A stretch of DNA of 64,000 nt from Megascapheus bottae (lineage: Eukaryota; Chordata; Mammalia; Rodentia; Geomyidae): positions 10,540,001-10,604,000 of the forward strand of contig JANJXV010000013.1 of assembly GCA_024803745.1 (NCBI GenBank), written 5' to 3'. A model generated the notes under the pieces. That model searched no databases and was not told the DNA's origin. It was given only the letters and a program-made list of their open reading frames with translations. Both the position numbers and the translations under genes were made by a program. This document shows, in pieces, positions 24,087-37,034 of the stretch. Numbering within the stretch: position 1 is the stretch's first letter; every line of letters begins with the position of its first letter.

Positions 24087-24196
24087 TAGGGGCTGGGAGT
24101 GTGGTAGGGTACCTGCCTAGCATACGTGAAGCCCTGGGTTTGATTTGTCAGTACCATGTAGACAGAAAAGACCACAAGTGGCACTGTGGCTCACTT
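24087..24196 (+). repeat. IDL-Geo-type SINE, 3' part lost
   Basis: ID-like head plus the first 35 bases of the second unit; the copy stops where LTR-like sequence begins. Confidence 0.65.
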
Positions 24197-24552
24197 CATA
24201 AAGAAAAGAGATGTATTTGGGCTCCTGGTTTTAGAGGAGCGAAGTCTAGGAGCCTCCTGTAGTAATGGTCTTCTTGCTGAAAGAGTCCTGTGGCGCTGCA
24301 GAGCAGCACCTGGCAGGAGACTGGGAGCATGTGTGTTTATGTCTATGCATCTGGTCTCTGTTCCTCCTCTTAGGAAGCCAGCAGGGTTTGATCTTGGTGG
24401 TTTCATCTAAACCTAATCACCTTCCAGAATCTTCACCTTTAAACACTGTAGTCAGATTAAGGTTCTATTCTCTTACTACCATTAATATATGATGTAAGTG
24501 AATAAAATCATGCAAGAATTCCTGGAAACAGACCATATTTAATCCACAACAG
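24197..24552 (+). mobile_element. Possible second MaLR-like LTR remnant
   Basis: TGTATTTGGGCTCCTGGTTT, a mid-section with GCAGCACCTGGCAGGAGACT and a CATATTTAATCCACAAC end resemble a worn MaLR LTR. The 5' part is missing or hidden by the SINE ending at 24196. Confidence 0.35.
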
Positions 24553-24842
24553 CTGTCAATAAGGATATGACATATCTTATAAATTGATTTTCCATCTTAC
24601 AGGCACAAAAACAGTAAAATGTAGGACCATAGTAATGAAGGATTCATGTTCTGGGAGTGAGATCGGAAGACCCGTAGGTGTGTTTATTGATCATACCTTA
24701 ATGTACCAGAGGCTTATACTATGGAATCAGAAGTAAACAGCACTCACTCTAAGCCTTCAAATAACACCTGGTCTGATATGGGGGAAAAATACCTCTAAAT
24801 ACAGATGAGGGTATCCTTAATCTGAGAACTCAAGTGAGGACC

Positions 24843-25283
24843 TGTGGGTTTTGTGAGATGACCCAGAGAAAAATTCCAACCCTGTTCTTTTCCAAATGTG
24901 CAGTCTTGGAGCTTTCCTTTGAGATAGAATTTTTTAATGTACAGATTGGAATTTTTGGGGGCCGAGTAACACCATGTCTAATAACTTTCTGCTGAGGCTT
25001 GTAATAGGGATAAAACACTTGGATCTCTTTGTCCTGTCCATCTTGTATACTGATAGGCTCCCTCACCCAATATAAGGAGGAGGGGTTTAGGGAATAAAGG
25101 GAGAGAGATCTTCCTGTCTTGATGAAGCTGCTTGGCGTCTCTGTTCGTGCTCCGGGGTAAGAAGGCTGAGCGCAGGAGGACAGTGGGCCCCTTCCTCTCG
25201 TGGCTTGGCCTGGTCTGGGTGTGTTTTTCCCCATCCCCCCCCCCCCACTAGTAGAGAGGGACTGGGGATGAAGGACCCCGACA
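24843..25283 (+). mobile_element. Endogenous retrovirus LTR, sense
   Basis: A 441-bp block opens TGTGGGT and closes CCCCGACA. It has CTGATAGGCTCC before a TATA-like AATATAAGG and then AATAAA, in the order expected of U3-R-U5. It has the same termini, length and core as the LTR at 35433. Flanks GGACC and GGAAT match at 3 of 5 bases, so a decayed target duplication is possible. No primer-binding site or internal genes follow, so it is a solo LTR. The 185-residue frame on its minus strand is incidental. Confidence 0.72.
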
Positions 25284-25717
25284 GGAATCATGAAGTGTTT
25301 GAGACATCTTGAGTCTGGTTTGCTTTGTCTTTGCTTTGACAGTGACATGTCATAATGCAGACAAAAGAGGCCCTGTTCAGTGCCCACAGATAGTCACTTG
25401 GATCCTCCTTGTCTTCCCCCAGTGAGTCTAAGGGTGAGAGATTCTAAATGTGTATTGTTTGTTCATTATAGAAAGATTAGGCTCATGGTAGTGATAACTT
25501 TTTACCCAATTCACAGTTATCTTTTGATTCATATCTTTGTTCAGGTGGGCTAGACCAAAGACTAAGTGACTTATAAGCAACACAAACTGGGAAATTCAAG
25601 GCATAGCATTAGTAGATTCACTGTCTAGTGATGGCCCACTTTCTAGTTCATAAATAGTTTTCTTGTTTGCACAGGGACAGTGAGAAGCAACATTCTGAAG
25701 GGTCTTATCTCTAGTTT

Positions 25718-25832
25718 ACTGCCAGAAAATTGCAAGTGGCACTGTGGCTCAAGTAGTAGAGCACTAGACTTGAAGAGCCAGCGCCCAGGCCCAAAGTTCA
25801 AGCCCCACAACTGACCAAAACAAACAAAAAAA
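25718..25832 (+). repeat. Geo-unit fragment
   Basis: The 3' half of a 7SL-head SINE from CCAGAAAATTGCAAGTGGCA. Confidence 0.7.
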
Positions 25833-26181
25833 TGGTTCTTTCTAATATTGTTAACATAGACTCTGAATTTCGGCCTTTTCGAATGTCTTTATGCTGCTTA
25901 GATGCTTTGAGAGCTGTGGGAGTCGTTCTAGTCCTTCGAATTCTAGGAGCATAGGTGGATGGATAATGAAATGGGTAGATGGCTAAAGTTATGTTGTGAT
26001 GAAATATGGTTTTATTATATTCCAACACTATGTCCTATATAATGTTCTTAGTTCTGCCCTTTGGGGTTTCACAAAAGATATGTACTTTTTCCAGGAGTAT
26101 GCTTAAATGCTTTAAAGTTGGTGTTTCTTATCACAGATTTGCTTTTCTCCAAAGTAAAGGAATCTAGACTTCCACAGCTGA

Positions 26182-26427
<246 letters not shown>

Positions 26428-26698
26428 TGAGCAGGAAGTGGCCTCTGTCTTCCTATTCACAAGATACGCATCCAGTGAGCCTGCAGCCTGGGCTCTGGGG
26501 AAGTGGGAGAAATTAGTCTTGGCACTACCATAGTGCCTTGTATTTTATCATTTCTATCATCATGGTTATCCTCACTGCTTCTACTCTCTCTTCTGTATGT
26601 CTACTTGCTCAAACATGAAAATACATAGAAAGAACATGTTTGCTTAAAGGAAGCTTAAAAGATGAAAGATAGCATGGAATGTTAAAAGATCCTTAGCA

Positions 26699-26900
26699 GG
26701 GCCAGGAGTTTGGCCTAGTAGTAGAGTGCTTGCCTAGCCTGCACAAAGATCTGGGTTTGATTCCTTGGTACCACATACATAGAAAAAAGCTGGAAGTGGT
26801 GCTGAGGCTCAGGTATTAGAGCTCTAGCCTTGAGAAAGTCTAAGAACAGTGCTCAGGCCCTGTGCTCAAGCTCAGGACTGGCAAAAAAAAAACAAAAAAC
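26699..26900 (+). repeat. IDL-Geo-type SINE
   Basis: Flanked by AAAAGATCCTTAGC / AAAAAATCCTTAGC; 120 bases before the PAK1 catalytic-loop exon. Confidence 0.85.
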
Positions 26901-26919
26901 AAAAAAAATCCTTAGCTAA

Positions 26920-27141
<222 letters not shown>

Positions 27142-27287
27142 TAAAAATGATGGGAAAGGGGGAAAAAAGGAATGAAGGGACAGTGATGAAAGGGTGACAC
27201 TGATGCATTGTACTCACAAATTAACATGTTGAATTGAAATCCCTTCATACAACTACTTAAGGGTAATTTAAAAAATAAAAATAAAGA

Positions 27288-27530
27288 GCCTAGTGTTGGT
27301 GGCTTATGCCTGTAATCCTATCTACTCAGGTGGCTGCGATCTAGGGTCACAGTTTGAAGTAGTGCAGGCAGAAAAGTCCTATGAGTCTCTTATCTCAAAT
27401 TAAGCAGCAAAAAAAAAAAAGCCAGAAGTGGAGCTGTGGCTCAAGAGTTAGAATACTAGCCTTGAGCAAAAAATAAAAACAAAAATGCTTAGGGATAATG
27501 CCTAGGATCTGTGCCAAGACTGGCACAAAA
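27288..27530 (+). repeat. 7SL-head SINE
   Basis: Full length with A-rich expansions between and within units. Confidence 0.78.
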
Positions 27531-27739
27531 ATAAGGAATTGACAAAGAGAATGATAACACTTTTCTCCTTGTACAGCCCTTCTCCGTGGGATTATAATTA
27601 ATCATTTAACAATCACTACAACAACCACCAGAGTCTGTTATTACAGGGAATACTGTGGACTCTGTAAAGAAGTGTATATTCCCCAGTATTACCCTATATC
27701 TTTTTTATGGTTTCTCCCATTCTTTTCTACTTTAAACAA

Positions 27740-27845
27740 ACAAATTTTGGTTGAATAACTATTCTGCAATATGTTGTGGTGGGCACTGAGGGTATGTTTT
27801 CCCAACCTTCAAAGAATTTTCAGTCTAGTGTGAGATTCTTGTAAT
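27740..27845 (+). repeat. L2-like fragment
   Basis: TGGGCACTGAGGGTATG followed by CAAAGAATTTTCAGTCTAGT matches the L2 3' end pattern. Confidence 0.5.
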
Positions 27846-27871
27846 AATTTTTAATTATAAGGAATTATTTA

Positions 27872-28091
27872 TTGCCAGGCTTGATGGCTCACACCTGTAA
27901 TCCTAGCTACTCAGGCTGAGATCTGAGGATTGAGGTTCAAAGCCAGCCTAGACACTAAAGTCCATGAGACTCTTTTATCTCCAATTAACTACTAGAAAAT
28001 AGAAAGTGGCGTTGTAGCTGAAGAGCTTAGGGACAGTGCCAGGCCCAGAGTCAGAGTTCAAGCCCAATGACCAACAAAAAAAAGAAAGAAA
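27872..28091 (+). repeat. 7SL-head SINE
   Basis: Lacks part of the second unit; its tail leads into the CA repeat at 28097. Confidence 0.82.
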
Positions 28092-28096
28092 GACAG

Positions 28097-28147
<51 letters not shown>
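28097..28147 (+). repeat. (CA)n microsatellite at a SINE tail
   Basis: About 24 CA units directly follow the A-rich tail of the SINE ending at 28091. Confidence 0.95.
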
Positions 28148-28149
<2 letters not shown>

Positions 28150-28401
28150 TGGGTCAAGCAGTCATGACTGAAATGGGTTATTTGGATGTCAATCTCTGGA
28201 CTTTCTAGTTTGAAAAGGTCGGAAGCTAGAGATGATGTTTCTTATTGTCCTCCTGCTCTGTTGAGGGTGAACAGGGAATAGGGTAGGAGATGACAGCAAA
28301 GGTGGTGGTCAAGTGACTCCTAGTTGGTGAGACAAGGATTGCAGAGCCAAGAGAGTTTGAAACATGGGCAGGCAATAGTACTTGCATAAGGAGTATCATA
28401 A

Positions 28402-28737
<336 letters not shown>

Positions 28738-28772
28738 TAATTTTTTTTTTTTAATTGTAAAATGTCTGACGT

Positions 28773-28969
28773 TGGGGCTATGAGTTTGGCCTAGTGGTAG
28801 AGTGCTTGCCTAGCATGCACAAAGACCCAGGTTCGATTCCTCAGCACCACATACGTAGAAAAAAGCCAGAAGTAGTGCTGAGGCTCAAGTGGTAGAGCTC
28901 TAGCTTTGAGAAAGTCCAAGGAAAGTGCTCAGGCCCTGAGCTCAAGCCCAGGACTGGCCAAAAAAAAGT
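28773..28969 (+). repeat. IDL-Geo-type SINE
   Basis: Near-consensus sense copy 140 bases after the activation-segment exon. Confidence 0.86.
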
Positions 28970-29059
28970 CTAAAGTTTATTACGCTGACCAGCCAGGGCT
29001 AACTCAACTCAGGAATGAGCAGCCTACATAGATATCTTTTATGGCTATAAGTAGACACT

Positions 29060-29170
29060 CATACTGAGTGTGCTACTGTGCATCTATAATCTCAGTATTA
29101 GTGCAGTTGAGTCAGCAGGATCATGAGTTTGAGGATACTCCAGGTAAGATCCCATCTGAAAAAAACAAAA
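29060..29170 (+). repeat. Old B1-like monomer
   Basis: GTGCATCTATAATCTCAGTA to an A-rich end. Confidence 0.5.
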
Positions 29171-29487
29171 CCAAAACTACAGCAAACCTTAACACTGTTG
29201 AACTTAACATCAATGTTAGGACTAGGGATATATAATTCAGTATTTGTGTCTACTTAGTATGATAGAAGGCCTCAGCATCCTGTTCCCCAAAATATGTAAC
29301 TATTTGATTATTCCTATCACATTCAAGACATTCTGATAACTTGAGACCTGAAACTTTGAAATGGCTACAGGAAAACAGTGGAAGACATAAGCATAGGCAG
29401 TAGCTCTCTGAGTAGGATTCCCGAAAGCTCAGCATATAAGAGCAAGAACTGACACGTGAGCTCACATCAAATAAAAATGTTCCTGCA

Positions 29488-29713
29488 AGACATCAATGAT
29501 TCATGCCTATAATCCTAGCTACTCAGGAGGCTGAGAGCTGAAGATCACAGTTTGAAGCCAGCCTGGGCAAGTCTGTGAGACTCTTTAACCCCAATTAACC
29601 ACCAAGAAAATAAATAAATAAAAGGCCAGAAGTAGCTCTGTGGCTCAAGTGGTAGAGCACTGGCCTTGAATAAAAAATTGAGGGACAGAACCCTGAGCAC
29701 CAAAAAAAGAAGA
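29488..29713 (+). repeat. 7SL-head SINE
   Basis: Flanked by GTTCCTGCA (29479-29487, 29714-29722). Confidence 0.83.
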
Positions 29714-30127
29714 GTTCCTGCACAGCAAAGAAAACAGAGATGTGTGTCTAGAACACCAGAGAACAATATTTTAAGGAAACTGGATCACTGTGTCAAATGT
29801 GACAGTGTATAATGAGACTGAGAAATAAACATTGGACTTGCCAATATGGAATTTATTAATGACATTGAAGATCAGTTGTCAGTAATGATAGGGATGAAGC
29901 CCAATTTATGAGAGTAGAAGTTGGGATGGTATCTAATGTTTCTTTTTTTCTCTTGAAGAAATTTTGCTATGAAGATGACAGATCTTCCTAAAGAGTTATA
30001 AATGAAGTAAAGTTAGAAAGAGGTGAATTAAAAGATGATTTTGTGTGCTAATTTGGAAACATCCAGTAGAGATGTGGAAATGGTCGTGCACAAAAAAGAT
30101 GACAATGGCAAGAGTGATGGTCTTATT

Positions 30128-30242
30128 TTCATTTAAATTTTATTATCAGGATAATATATAGGAGGATTATAGTTACATTCATAAGGTAGTGAGTACATTA
30201 ATTCCTGAACATTGTTAACCCTTCCCACTTTCCCTCCCCCAA
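30128..30242 (-). mobile_element. L1-type 3' end, antisense
   Basis: TTTATTATCAGGATAATATA, GATTATAGTTACATTC, and a CCCACTTTCCCTCCCCC end. Confidence 0.55.
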
Positions 30243-31039
30243 GAGTAGTGGTCTTAATTAGATGAGGGGGAGCAGATAAGTGGCATTAGAGAAAACATGG
30301 ACAATCTATTGTAATAGGAAAGGAAAGCAGAGTATATCAACAGAGATGTACATAGGTTGGTAATATTGTTTTAGGAGAACTGTGGAAGTTATTCTGATGG
30401 CTTTTGTTTTTCTTAATCTATCTCCCCTTTAGTAAAGGAATTGGTGTTGTTGCTGGTAGGCAAACATCTACCCTTACCTACATGCTCACGTCATCCTTGG
30501 ATAGTTTTGATTATTGGAAAGGGCTTCAGAGTACCAAACTGAGACTTCCCAGTTTTACCCTTTGGTCCCACCTTTGTTCTCTGATTCTGCACATGTAACC
30601 CATCCTCCTCTGCCTCCAACTGGCCTTGCCCATTTGAAGACAATGGCCAGTGGAGTGGTAGAAATAAGATGGAAAAGAGAGTCAGGTCAGGTAAAATGGC
30701 TCATCTCTGTAATCCTAGCTCCTTGGGAAGGGCTAGGAGTGAGAGAATTGGGACTGACCTGGACAGAAATTTCATGTCTTCTCAACCTGTAGCTGACTGA
30801 GCTCACTGGTGGACTCACTGTCTTCCCAAGTTATATGGAAGGCTGAAGCTGAGAGGATTTCATTTCTAAGCCAGACCAGGCAGATAAGTCTTTAAGACTT
30901 CAGCTCAACAGAGGAAAGCTAGACATTGTGGTGCATTCCTATCCACCCCAGCTATGATGGGAAGCCTAAGGTAGTTGTACTGTCACCCAGGTACATACCT
31001 GAGCAGGGAGTTAACTCCTATCTCAGTGAAAGCAGGATC

Positions 31040-31122
31040 AAAAGTATGGCTCAGTGGTAGAGGGTCTGCCTTGCAAGTGCAGGGCCCTGAGTTCAAGTAC
31101 CAGTGCTGGGAAAAGCAAAAGC
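31040..31122 (+). repeat. ID-like SINE unit
   Basis: AGTATGGCTCAGTGGTAGAG and GGCCCTGAGTTCAAGTACC. Worn B1-like pieces precede it over 30680-31030. Confidence 0.65.
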
Positions 31123-31589
31123 CTAGGATAGAATCAGAGCACATGTACTTTGAATGGTGTGATTCTAGGCATAGTTATATGTGTGATAGTCCTTCCTGAC
31201 TATTACCTAGAGTTACTGTGGTCATTAAATGAGAAAGAGCTAAATAAATACCTTGTGAATTAAAGTGTTGAGCGCTTGTAAAAGCTTTCTGTTACTGTAT
31301 TTTTCTTTACCTTTCCCAAGAAAGAGTTGGAAAAGGCATGTGGGAAGTGAACATTCCTTCTTAGAATCCTCTCCCAAAGGTGGAGGGCACCTTTTGAACT
31401 ACTCAGGTGATGGCACCAACAATCATTTCTGCCAGAATGTGGGCAGATGTTTAACTCACAAAGCTAAATAAATAACAAGCCTTCTAGATCTGTAATCAAG
31501 AAAAGTAATCATGTTTAGGTCTGTAATTCATTTCATAAGTTTATGAAGTGCTTTCTAAATATACTCTTAATTTTTTTATAGACACAAGT

Positions 31590-31725
31590 CACAGGTACTA
31601 CTTTATAAATAAGGAAGTTGGAAATTGGGTGGCAAACACATAGTTATATGGCTTTTAAATGGTAAACCTGATCTTTAGATCATATTCTTTACAGAATGTC
31701 ACAGTTGCCTCTTTATATCCTTGAG
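31590..31725 (+). repeat. MIR-like fragment
   Basis: ATAAATAAGGAAGTTGGAAA and CACATAGTTATATGGC are worn MIR phrases, about 100 bases before a PAK1 exon. Confidence 0.5.
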
Positions 31726-31815
31726 CATTCAGCAGCTGGCCGTCTTTTTAGAGGGCATGTCGGAGACCAGGTGAAACTCGAGCTGAACCTTAACATGATT
31801 CTCCATTTACATTGA

Positions 31816-31983
<168 letters not shown>

Positions 31984-32140
31984 TAAGCTAAGTAATCACT
32001 AATCACCCTTTCTATTTTATTTTTATCTGTAAGGTCAATAACAAACTAGGCTTCCTCTCACAATTGCACTGTATTGGAGTCATCCCTGGACCTTTTTGTC
32101 ACAATAGTCCTTTAGCTCCTTCAGCTTATTAAAACTACAC

Positions 32141-32440
32141 ATCAGCTGGGTGCTGGTAGCTCATGCCTATTTTTTTTTTTTAAAAAAAAAAACAAACCCT
32201 AGAAGTAGGGCTGTTGCCCAAGTGATAGAGTTAGCCTTGAGCAAAAAAAGCTCAGTGACAGCATCCAGGTCCCAAGGTAAAATGCGAAATCCCACTACTT
32301 AGGAGGCAGAGAAAAATAGGATCATAAGTTCAAAGCCATCTTGACCCTATGTACTGTGCCTCCACACAAGGGCCATAGAACACTTACCTAATATGCACAG
32401 GGCCCTGAGTTCCATCCCTGGCATGGCAAGAGTTAAAACC
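32141..32440 (+). repeat. Decayed SINE cluster
   Basis: A Geo unit (32200-32280), B1-like pieces and an ID-like unit (32370-32440) in one worn stretch. Confidence 0.55.
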
Positions 32441-32791
32441 TCTGTCTATCCTCCTTAAAATTTACTTCTTGAGCTCCTATTGAACTTCAGTATCTTTCTT
32501 TAAGACCTCCTTTGTTTTGCCTGATTAATCTGGCAGCGTTGGTTTGAGTCTCAAGGAGCAGCTGTCTGAGGAGTTAAATTAGATTTTCAGATATTTTTAG
32601 CGAAGCAATGCAAGTTTAGAGACTAGTTAGTGCAGTCTTTGGAGTGTTCACCGTTACTTTGGAAACCTCAGATGTTTGCATTAATATTCTTCTTGTTTGT
32701 AGAGAGTTTACAAGGTTATACAGACCCTCTGAGATAGATTTACCAAGAAATTTTAAAATTCCACTTACCTAATCCTGAAGTTACAGAATGG

Positions 32792-33017
32792 TGTGGGTTT
32801 TTTTTTTTGTTGTTGTTGTTGTTTTGCCAGTCCTGGGGTTTGAACTCAGGGCCTGGGCACTGTCCTTGAGCACTTTCTACACAAGGCTAGCACTCTGTCA
32901 CTCGAGCCACAGTGCCATTTCTGGGTTTGTTTTTTTTTTAATATGATACTGAGAAATCAAAAACAGGTCTTTGTGCATGGTAGGCAAGCACTCTACCGCT
33001 AGGCCACATTCCCAGCT
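32792..33017 (-). repeat. IDL-Geo-type SINE (older variant)
   Basis: Flanked by CAGAATGG; an internal T-run expansion lies at 32928. Confidence 0.8.
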
Positions 33018-33427
33018 GCAGAATGGTTTTATATGATTGCAAAAACTGCCTTTATGGAGGCTTTATCACTTGTATTCAATAATTATGTCTCATTACAATC
33101 ATTTCTAGTGTCCTTTTGTTAAAGCATCTGCTAGTGATTTAGTTCTAAGTATCACTGTTAATCAGCTTTGTGGTAGTGATTGGTCTACCTGCTGTGTCAC
33201 TTACTTGTGTATCACGAGGCCCAAGAGTAACTGAGCAGAGCGGGCAGGGCAGGACCTAGCTCACTGCCCTGTGTTAGTTATGAACATCTCTTTGCACTGG
33301 ATTATAATCTCTGTTTTGTTAATCTCTGTTTTATCTCAGACCCAGGAGCTGACTCAGATCTGATTAGCTTAAAGTATTTTTCTGCATTGTAAATATCTTT
33401 GTATTTGGGGTTATTTATTATAGAACA

Positions 33428-33543
33428 GGAAGTGGTACTGTGGCTCAAGTGGTAGAGGACTAGCCTTGAGCTGAAGAGCTCACAGCAGCATCCAGGCCCA
33501 GAGTTCAAGCCCCATGACCAACAAAACAAAAACAAAACAAGAA
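33428..33543 (+). repeat. 5'-truncated Geo-unit insertion
   Basis: Only the second unit is present, from AGTGGTACTGTGGCTCAAG to an A-rich tail. It is flanked by ATTATAGAACA (33417-33427, 33544-33554), so the truncation happened at insertion. Confidence 0.75.
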
Positions 33544-33614
33544 ATTATAGAACATTGATCTATTAGCTGGGAGATCAGAGTTCTGCAAAGTAACCCTTAA
33601 AACAGATCAATATA

Positions 33615-33768
33615 AGGCCTGGAGTTTGGCCTAGTGGTAAGTGTTTGCCTGCCATAGATATAGAAAAAGCCAGAAGTGGTACTGTGGCTCAAATGGTAGA
33701 GCTCTAGGCTTGTGAAAACCCAAGGACAGTGCTCAGGCCCTGAGTTCAAGCTCCGGGACTGGCAAAAA
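33615..33768 (+). repeat. IDL-Geo-type SINE with head deletion
   Basis: Flanked by AACAGATCAATATA / AACAGACCAATATA; about 40 bases of the head are missing. Confidence 0.82.
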
Positions 33769-34019
33769 ACAGACCAATATAGAATCTCCTTTATCTTTCA
33801 CATGAGTTGTATTGTAGAAACCTTAGGCATTGGGAAATGTGCCAACGCTATGCTAAGCCTGAGATTGGTGAAGATATCATTCTTGACTAGCTACCAAACT
33901 GCAGTGAGTGCCTCCAGAGTTTTCTTCCTAATAATATAGCTAGTCATTTTAATATAGTTTACCACATTTTAAATATTTAGCACTTGTATATGTATGCATG
34001 CATGTGTACCTGAATGTAC

Positions 34020-34190
34020 GTATTCTTTACAGCAATCCACTGAATTATAGATTCTGTAATTCCCATTTTTATAGTGAGAAAATTGAAGTTAGTACATTTT
34101 TCAGCATTCTATAACTCACAAATGTTGGGTCCTGCATTTCTGCCTATGTCTGGCTTCAGTTTGTATGCTTTTTGGCCACTGTTCTACAGA
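34020..34190 (+). repeat. MIR-like fragment
   Basis: CCCATTTTTATAGTGAGAAA and ATTGAAGTTAGTACATTT are consistent with a decayed MIR core. Confidence 0.45.
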
Positions 34191-34391
34191 CTCACTAAAA
34201 AAGTGTCAGAACTGGGAAGATTTACAGGGCTTATCAAATTTACTTTGTTCAGAGAAACAATTGGATGCTGGGTTACTTCTTTGTCAACTCAGAGGAGAGT
34301 TGTAGAAACATGATCCGAAAACTGTGGTTTTTTAACTTTTCTACATGGTAAATATTAAAAGCCAAAGTTTTGAGAATTTTAAGTAACAAAG

Positions 34392-34624
34392 GGTTTTTTT
34401 GTGTGTTTTTTTTCTTGTCAGTCATGGTCTGGGCACTATCCCTGAGCTCTTCAGCTCAAGGCTACCACTCTACCCCCGGAGTCACAGCACCACTTCCGGT
34501 TTTCTAGTGGTTAATCGGAGATAAGAGTCTCAGGATTCTTAGTGCCCAGGCTGGCTTTGAACCACATTCCTCCAACTTCAGCCTCCTGAGAGAGAATTAC
34601 AAGTGTGAGCCACTATGCCCAGCT
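34392..34624 (-). repeat. 7SL-head SINE
   Basis: Flanked by AAGTAACAAAG / AAATAACAAAG. Confidence 0.83.
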
Positions 34625-35143
34625 TAAATAACAAAGTTTTCATATCTGTTTCTCCTTGAGAATACATGTGTGGAAATAAATACATAGAATGAGATATGGC
34701 CATTTATGTCTTCAAGCTTTAGCCAAAACCTTTTGTTCTTTTAATAGTAAGGTCTTGTCTCATTACCTTCTAATATTCTGCCTCTGTCCCAAATGATGAT
34801 GAATCAGCTTTTAGCAAAGAACTTTCGTGTCTATATTTCTCTTTGTGTATCGCTACACATCAGATATGCTAATTACACAAGTTAACAAGTTTTGTTTAAG
34901 CATTACATTTGCTTTTCACTTTCATGGTAGCCATAACAGAAAAGGAAGTATTGTAACTATGTATTCCTGCATTTCTTTATCAAATGGAGGAAATGTCCTA
35001 CATCTTCATGACACAAAGCTTTTGCACTAAATGTGAGAAAAATAACCTTTTTAGATAAGAGGCTTTGAGTTGCATAAAGATTTTTTTTTTTGCATTTTTA
35101 CCTAACACATTTACTGAAAACTTGGATGCAGTTTTCATACTAC

Positions 35144-35326
35144 ATCTCAGAGGCAGAGATCTGAGGACAGTGGCTCAAAGCCAGTCTTGTCCAATTAACC
35201 ACCAGAAAACCAGAGGTGGTGCTGTGGCTCAGAGTGGTAGGAGTGCTGGCCTTGTGCAAAAAGAGCTCAGGGATAGCACCCAAGTCCTGAGTTCAAGTCC
35301 CACAACTGATGGGGGAGGGGGGAAAA
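35144..35326 (+). repeat. 7SL-head SINE, 5' truncated
   Basis: Begins within the head (AGGCAGAGATCTGAGGA). Confidence 0.75.
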
Positions 35327-35432
35327 CTGTTGAAAGCATGGCCCAAAATACAGCCCATGCAAATGACTTGGGAAAGGAGAGAACTATTTAAACCTTTGGT
35401 GGATTGATTGGCTTTACTGGACTCAAGGATAC

Positions 35433-35874
35433 TGTCGGGGTTTTTAGTCCTCAGCCCCTCATGACCCACAGGAGGGATAGAAAGAACATGCCCCGACCCT
35501 GAAGAGCCAAGAAAGGAGAGGGCCGACTGATGGCCCCCCAACCCTCCCTCGTCAGAGGACAATCAGACGCATCAGGGAGACCCGTCAAGGCAGGAACTCG
35601 TTTATTGAGGAAGTACATTTAGCTAATATAGGATGCAGGAGCCTATCAGCACAAAGATGGGCAGGGCAGGGGGAGGAAGGTAAAGAAGGGGAATCAGGTC
35701 TGAGAAGGCGGAAGTGTTTGGGGCCAGTCCCAGAGGTAGCCTTACTTTACATCACAAACCACAGCTAAGCCTTCCAACCAGGTGACAGGCAGGTTGGGTC
35801 CCAAAACCAGGAAATGAGCACTGGGCCACGAGGTAGGCCTCCTTTTCCATTTTCCTGATGTGATGTGACCCACA
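35433..35874 (-). mobile_element. Solo endogenous retrovirus LTR, antisense
   Basis: A 442-bp element is flanked by exact 5-bp duplications GATAC (35428-35432 and 35875-35879). On the minus strand it opens TGTGGGTC and ends CCCCGACA, with CTGATAGGCTCC, TATATTA and AATAAA in order. No viral genes are present, so it is the product of LTR-LTR recombination. Confidence 0.85.
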
Positions 35875-36124
35875 GATACCACCATAGATTCCAAGCTAGG
35901 CACACTAGTATGTGCCTATTGTTCCAGCTTTGCAGGCTGCAGCAGGAGGGTCACGTGAGCCCAGGAATGAGTACAGGATCAGCCTAGACAACTCATGAGA
36001 CCCTACTTGTTTTAAAAATAGTATTTTAAACAGATTTCTAGAACAGTATACCAGTAGGTTCTGATCAGTCAGTATCTTTCCTAAAGATATTCTGATTATC
36101 ACCATCGTTTAGTCCTACCTAATA

Positions 36125-36520
36125 AGAAATAGGATTATATAATCTGAACTCTATTGTATCTAACTTTTTTCAACATGTCTGTGGGATTCAACTTGTCGTC
36201 AGTGTTCAATCATTTGTTCATCTTCTGCATAATTTTTCTGTCTAATATTGTATGAAGGTAGCACTATTCATTCTCCTGTGCTTTGAAGAATGAAAGAACA
36301 TTTTGTGTTCTTCCCAGTTACTGTGACAGTAAAGTTTCTGTAAATGTGTCTTTGTGGTTATGTGAACTTATTTCTCTTGGAATTACTAGGAGACAGGTAG
36401 GTAGATTTTTATCTGTTGATAACTGCCAAACAGTTTTCCAGTGTGATTTGTTAAGATACCCTTCAGGTAACATTGTCCAGAAAGAGATATACTCTTTACC
36501 TGACCTATGTAACTTTAACC
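36125..36520 (-). mobile_element. Old L1 3' region, antisense, in last PAK1 intron
   Basis: AACTGCCAAACAGTTTTCCA, TTATTTCTCTTGGAATTACT and TGTCTTTGTGGTTATG follow the antisense L1M order. It ends about 150 bases before the last PAK1 exon. Confidence 0.65.
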
Positions 36521-36674
36521 CCTTTATTCAAAATGTGGAAAAAGATATTCTTTGATTTTGAAGGTGATTTGAAGCTCTCAGGCAGCAGAAACACAAATGC
36601 CCTTATGTTTCATTAGTGGTTGCTAAGGAACAAGGATAGTTATGTGTTTTGCTCTTTTTTTTTCCCTTGTCTAG

Positions 36675-36761
36675 CATCAGTTCCTCAAGATTGCTAAGCC
36701 CCTCTCCAGCCTCACTCCGTTGATTGCTGCAGCAAAGGAGGCAACCAAGAACAATCACTAA
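36675..36761 (+). CDS. PAK1: PAK1 last coding exon, residues 518-545 and stop
   Basis: It encodes HQFLKIAKPLSSLTPLIAAA then KEATKNNH, with the stop TAA at 36759-36761. The acceptor is ttgtctag. The ten exons in the window total 1161 nt, i.e. 386 residues plus stop. Counting back from the C-terminus places every landmark at its human number (K299, D389, T423, H545), so there is no net indel from residue 160 onward. Confidence 0.97.
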   Translation, partial: HQFLKIAKPLSSLTPLIAAAKEATKNNH

Positions 36762-37028
36762 GATGCTGCCCACCCCAGCCTCGTTGTGCCAAGCCGTCTG
36801 TGAAGTAAACGCTCATTTCGGAAATTCCAGCCCTGATGCCCTCTTCTCCTTGCATTGCTTCTCCCGTTTCCTGGTCTAGTGCTCTCAAGACTTGGGTCCT
36901 TGGAAGCCCTGTGTTCAGCACTGAGGAGAACTGCAACTGGACGACGAGCCTCATGATGGCCATTTCTAAAGAAGAGATTCCCTCCCATTAGTGGATGTGA
37001 AGATGGTTTATAATCCATGGTTTACGTG

Positions 37029-37034
37029 AATAAA
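37029..37034 (+). promoter_or_regulatory. Possible proximal PAK1 poly(A) signal
   Basis: AATAAA lies 268 bases after the stop. If used, it would give a short 3' UTR lacking the U-rich stretch. No clear GU-rich element follows, so its use is uncertain. Confidence 0.4.

Noticed and set aside
24830..25387. 185-residue frame on the minus strand
   Set aside because: It runs antisense through an ERV LTR, has no recognisable domain, and contains a homopolymer-derived Gly run.
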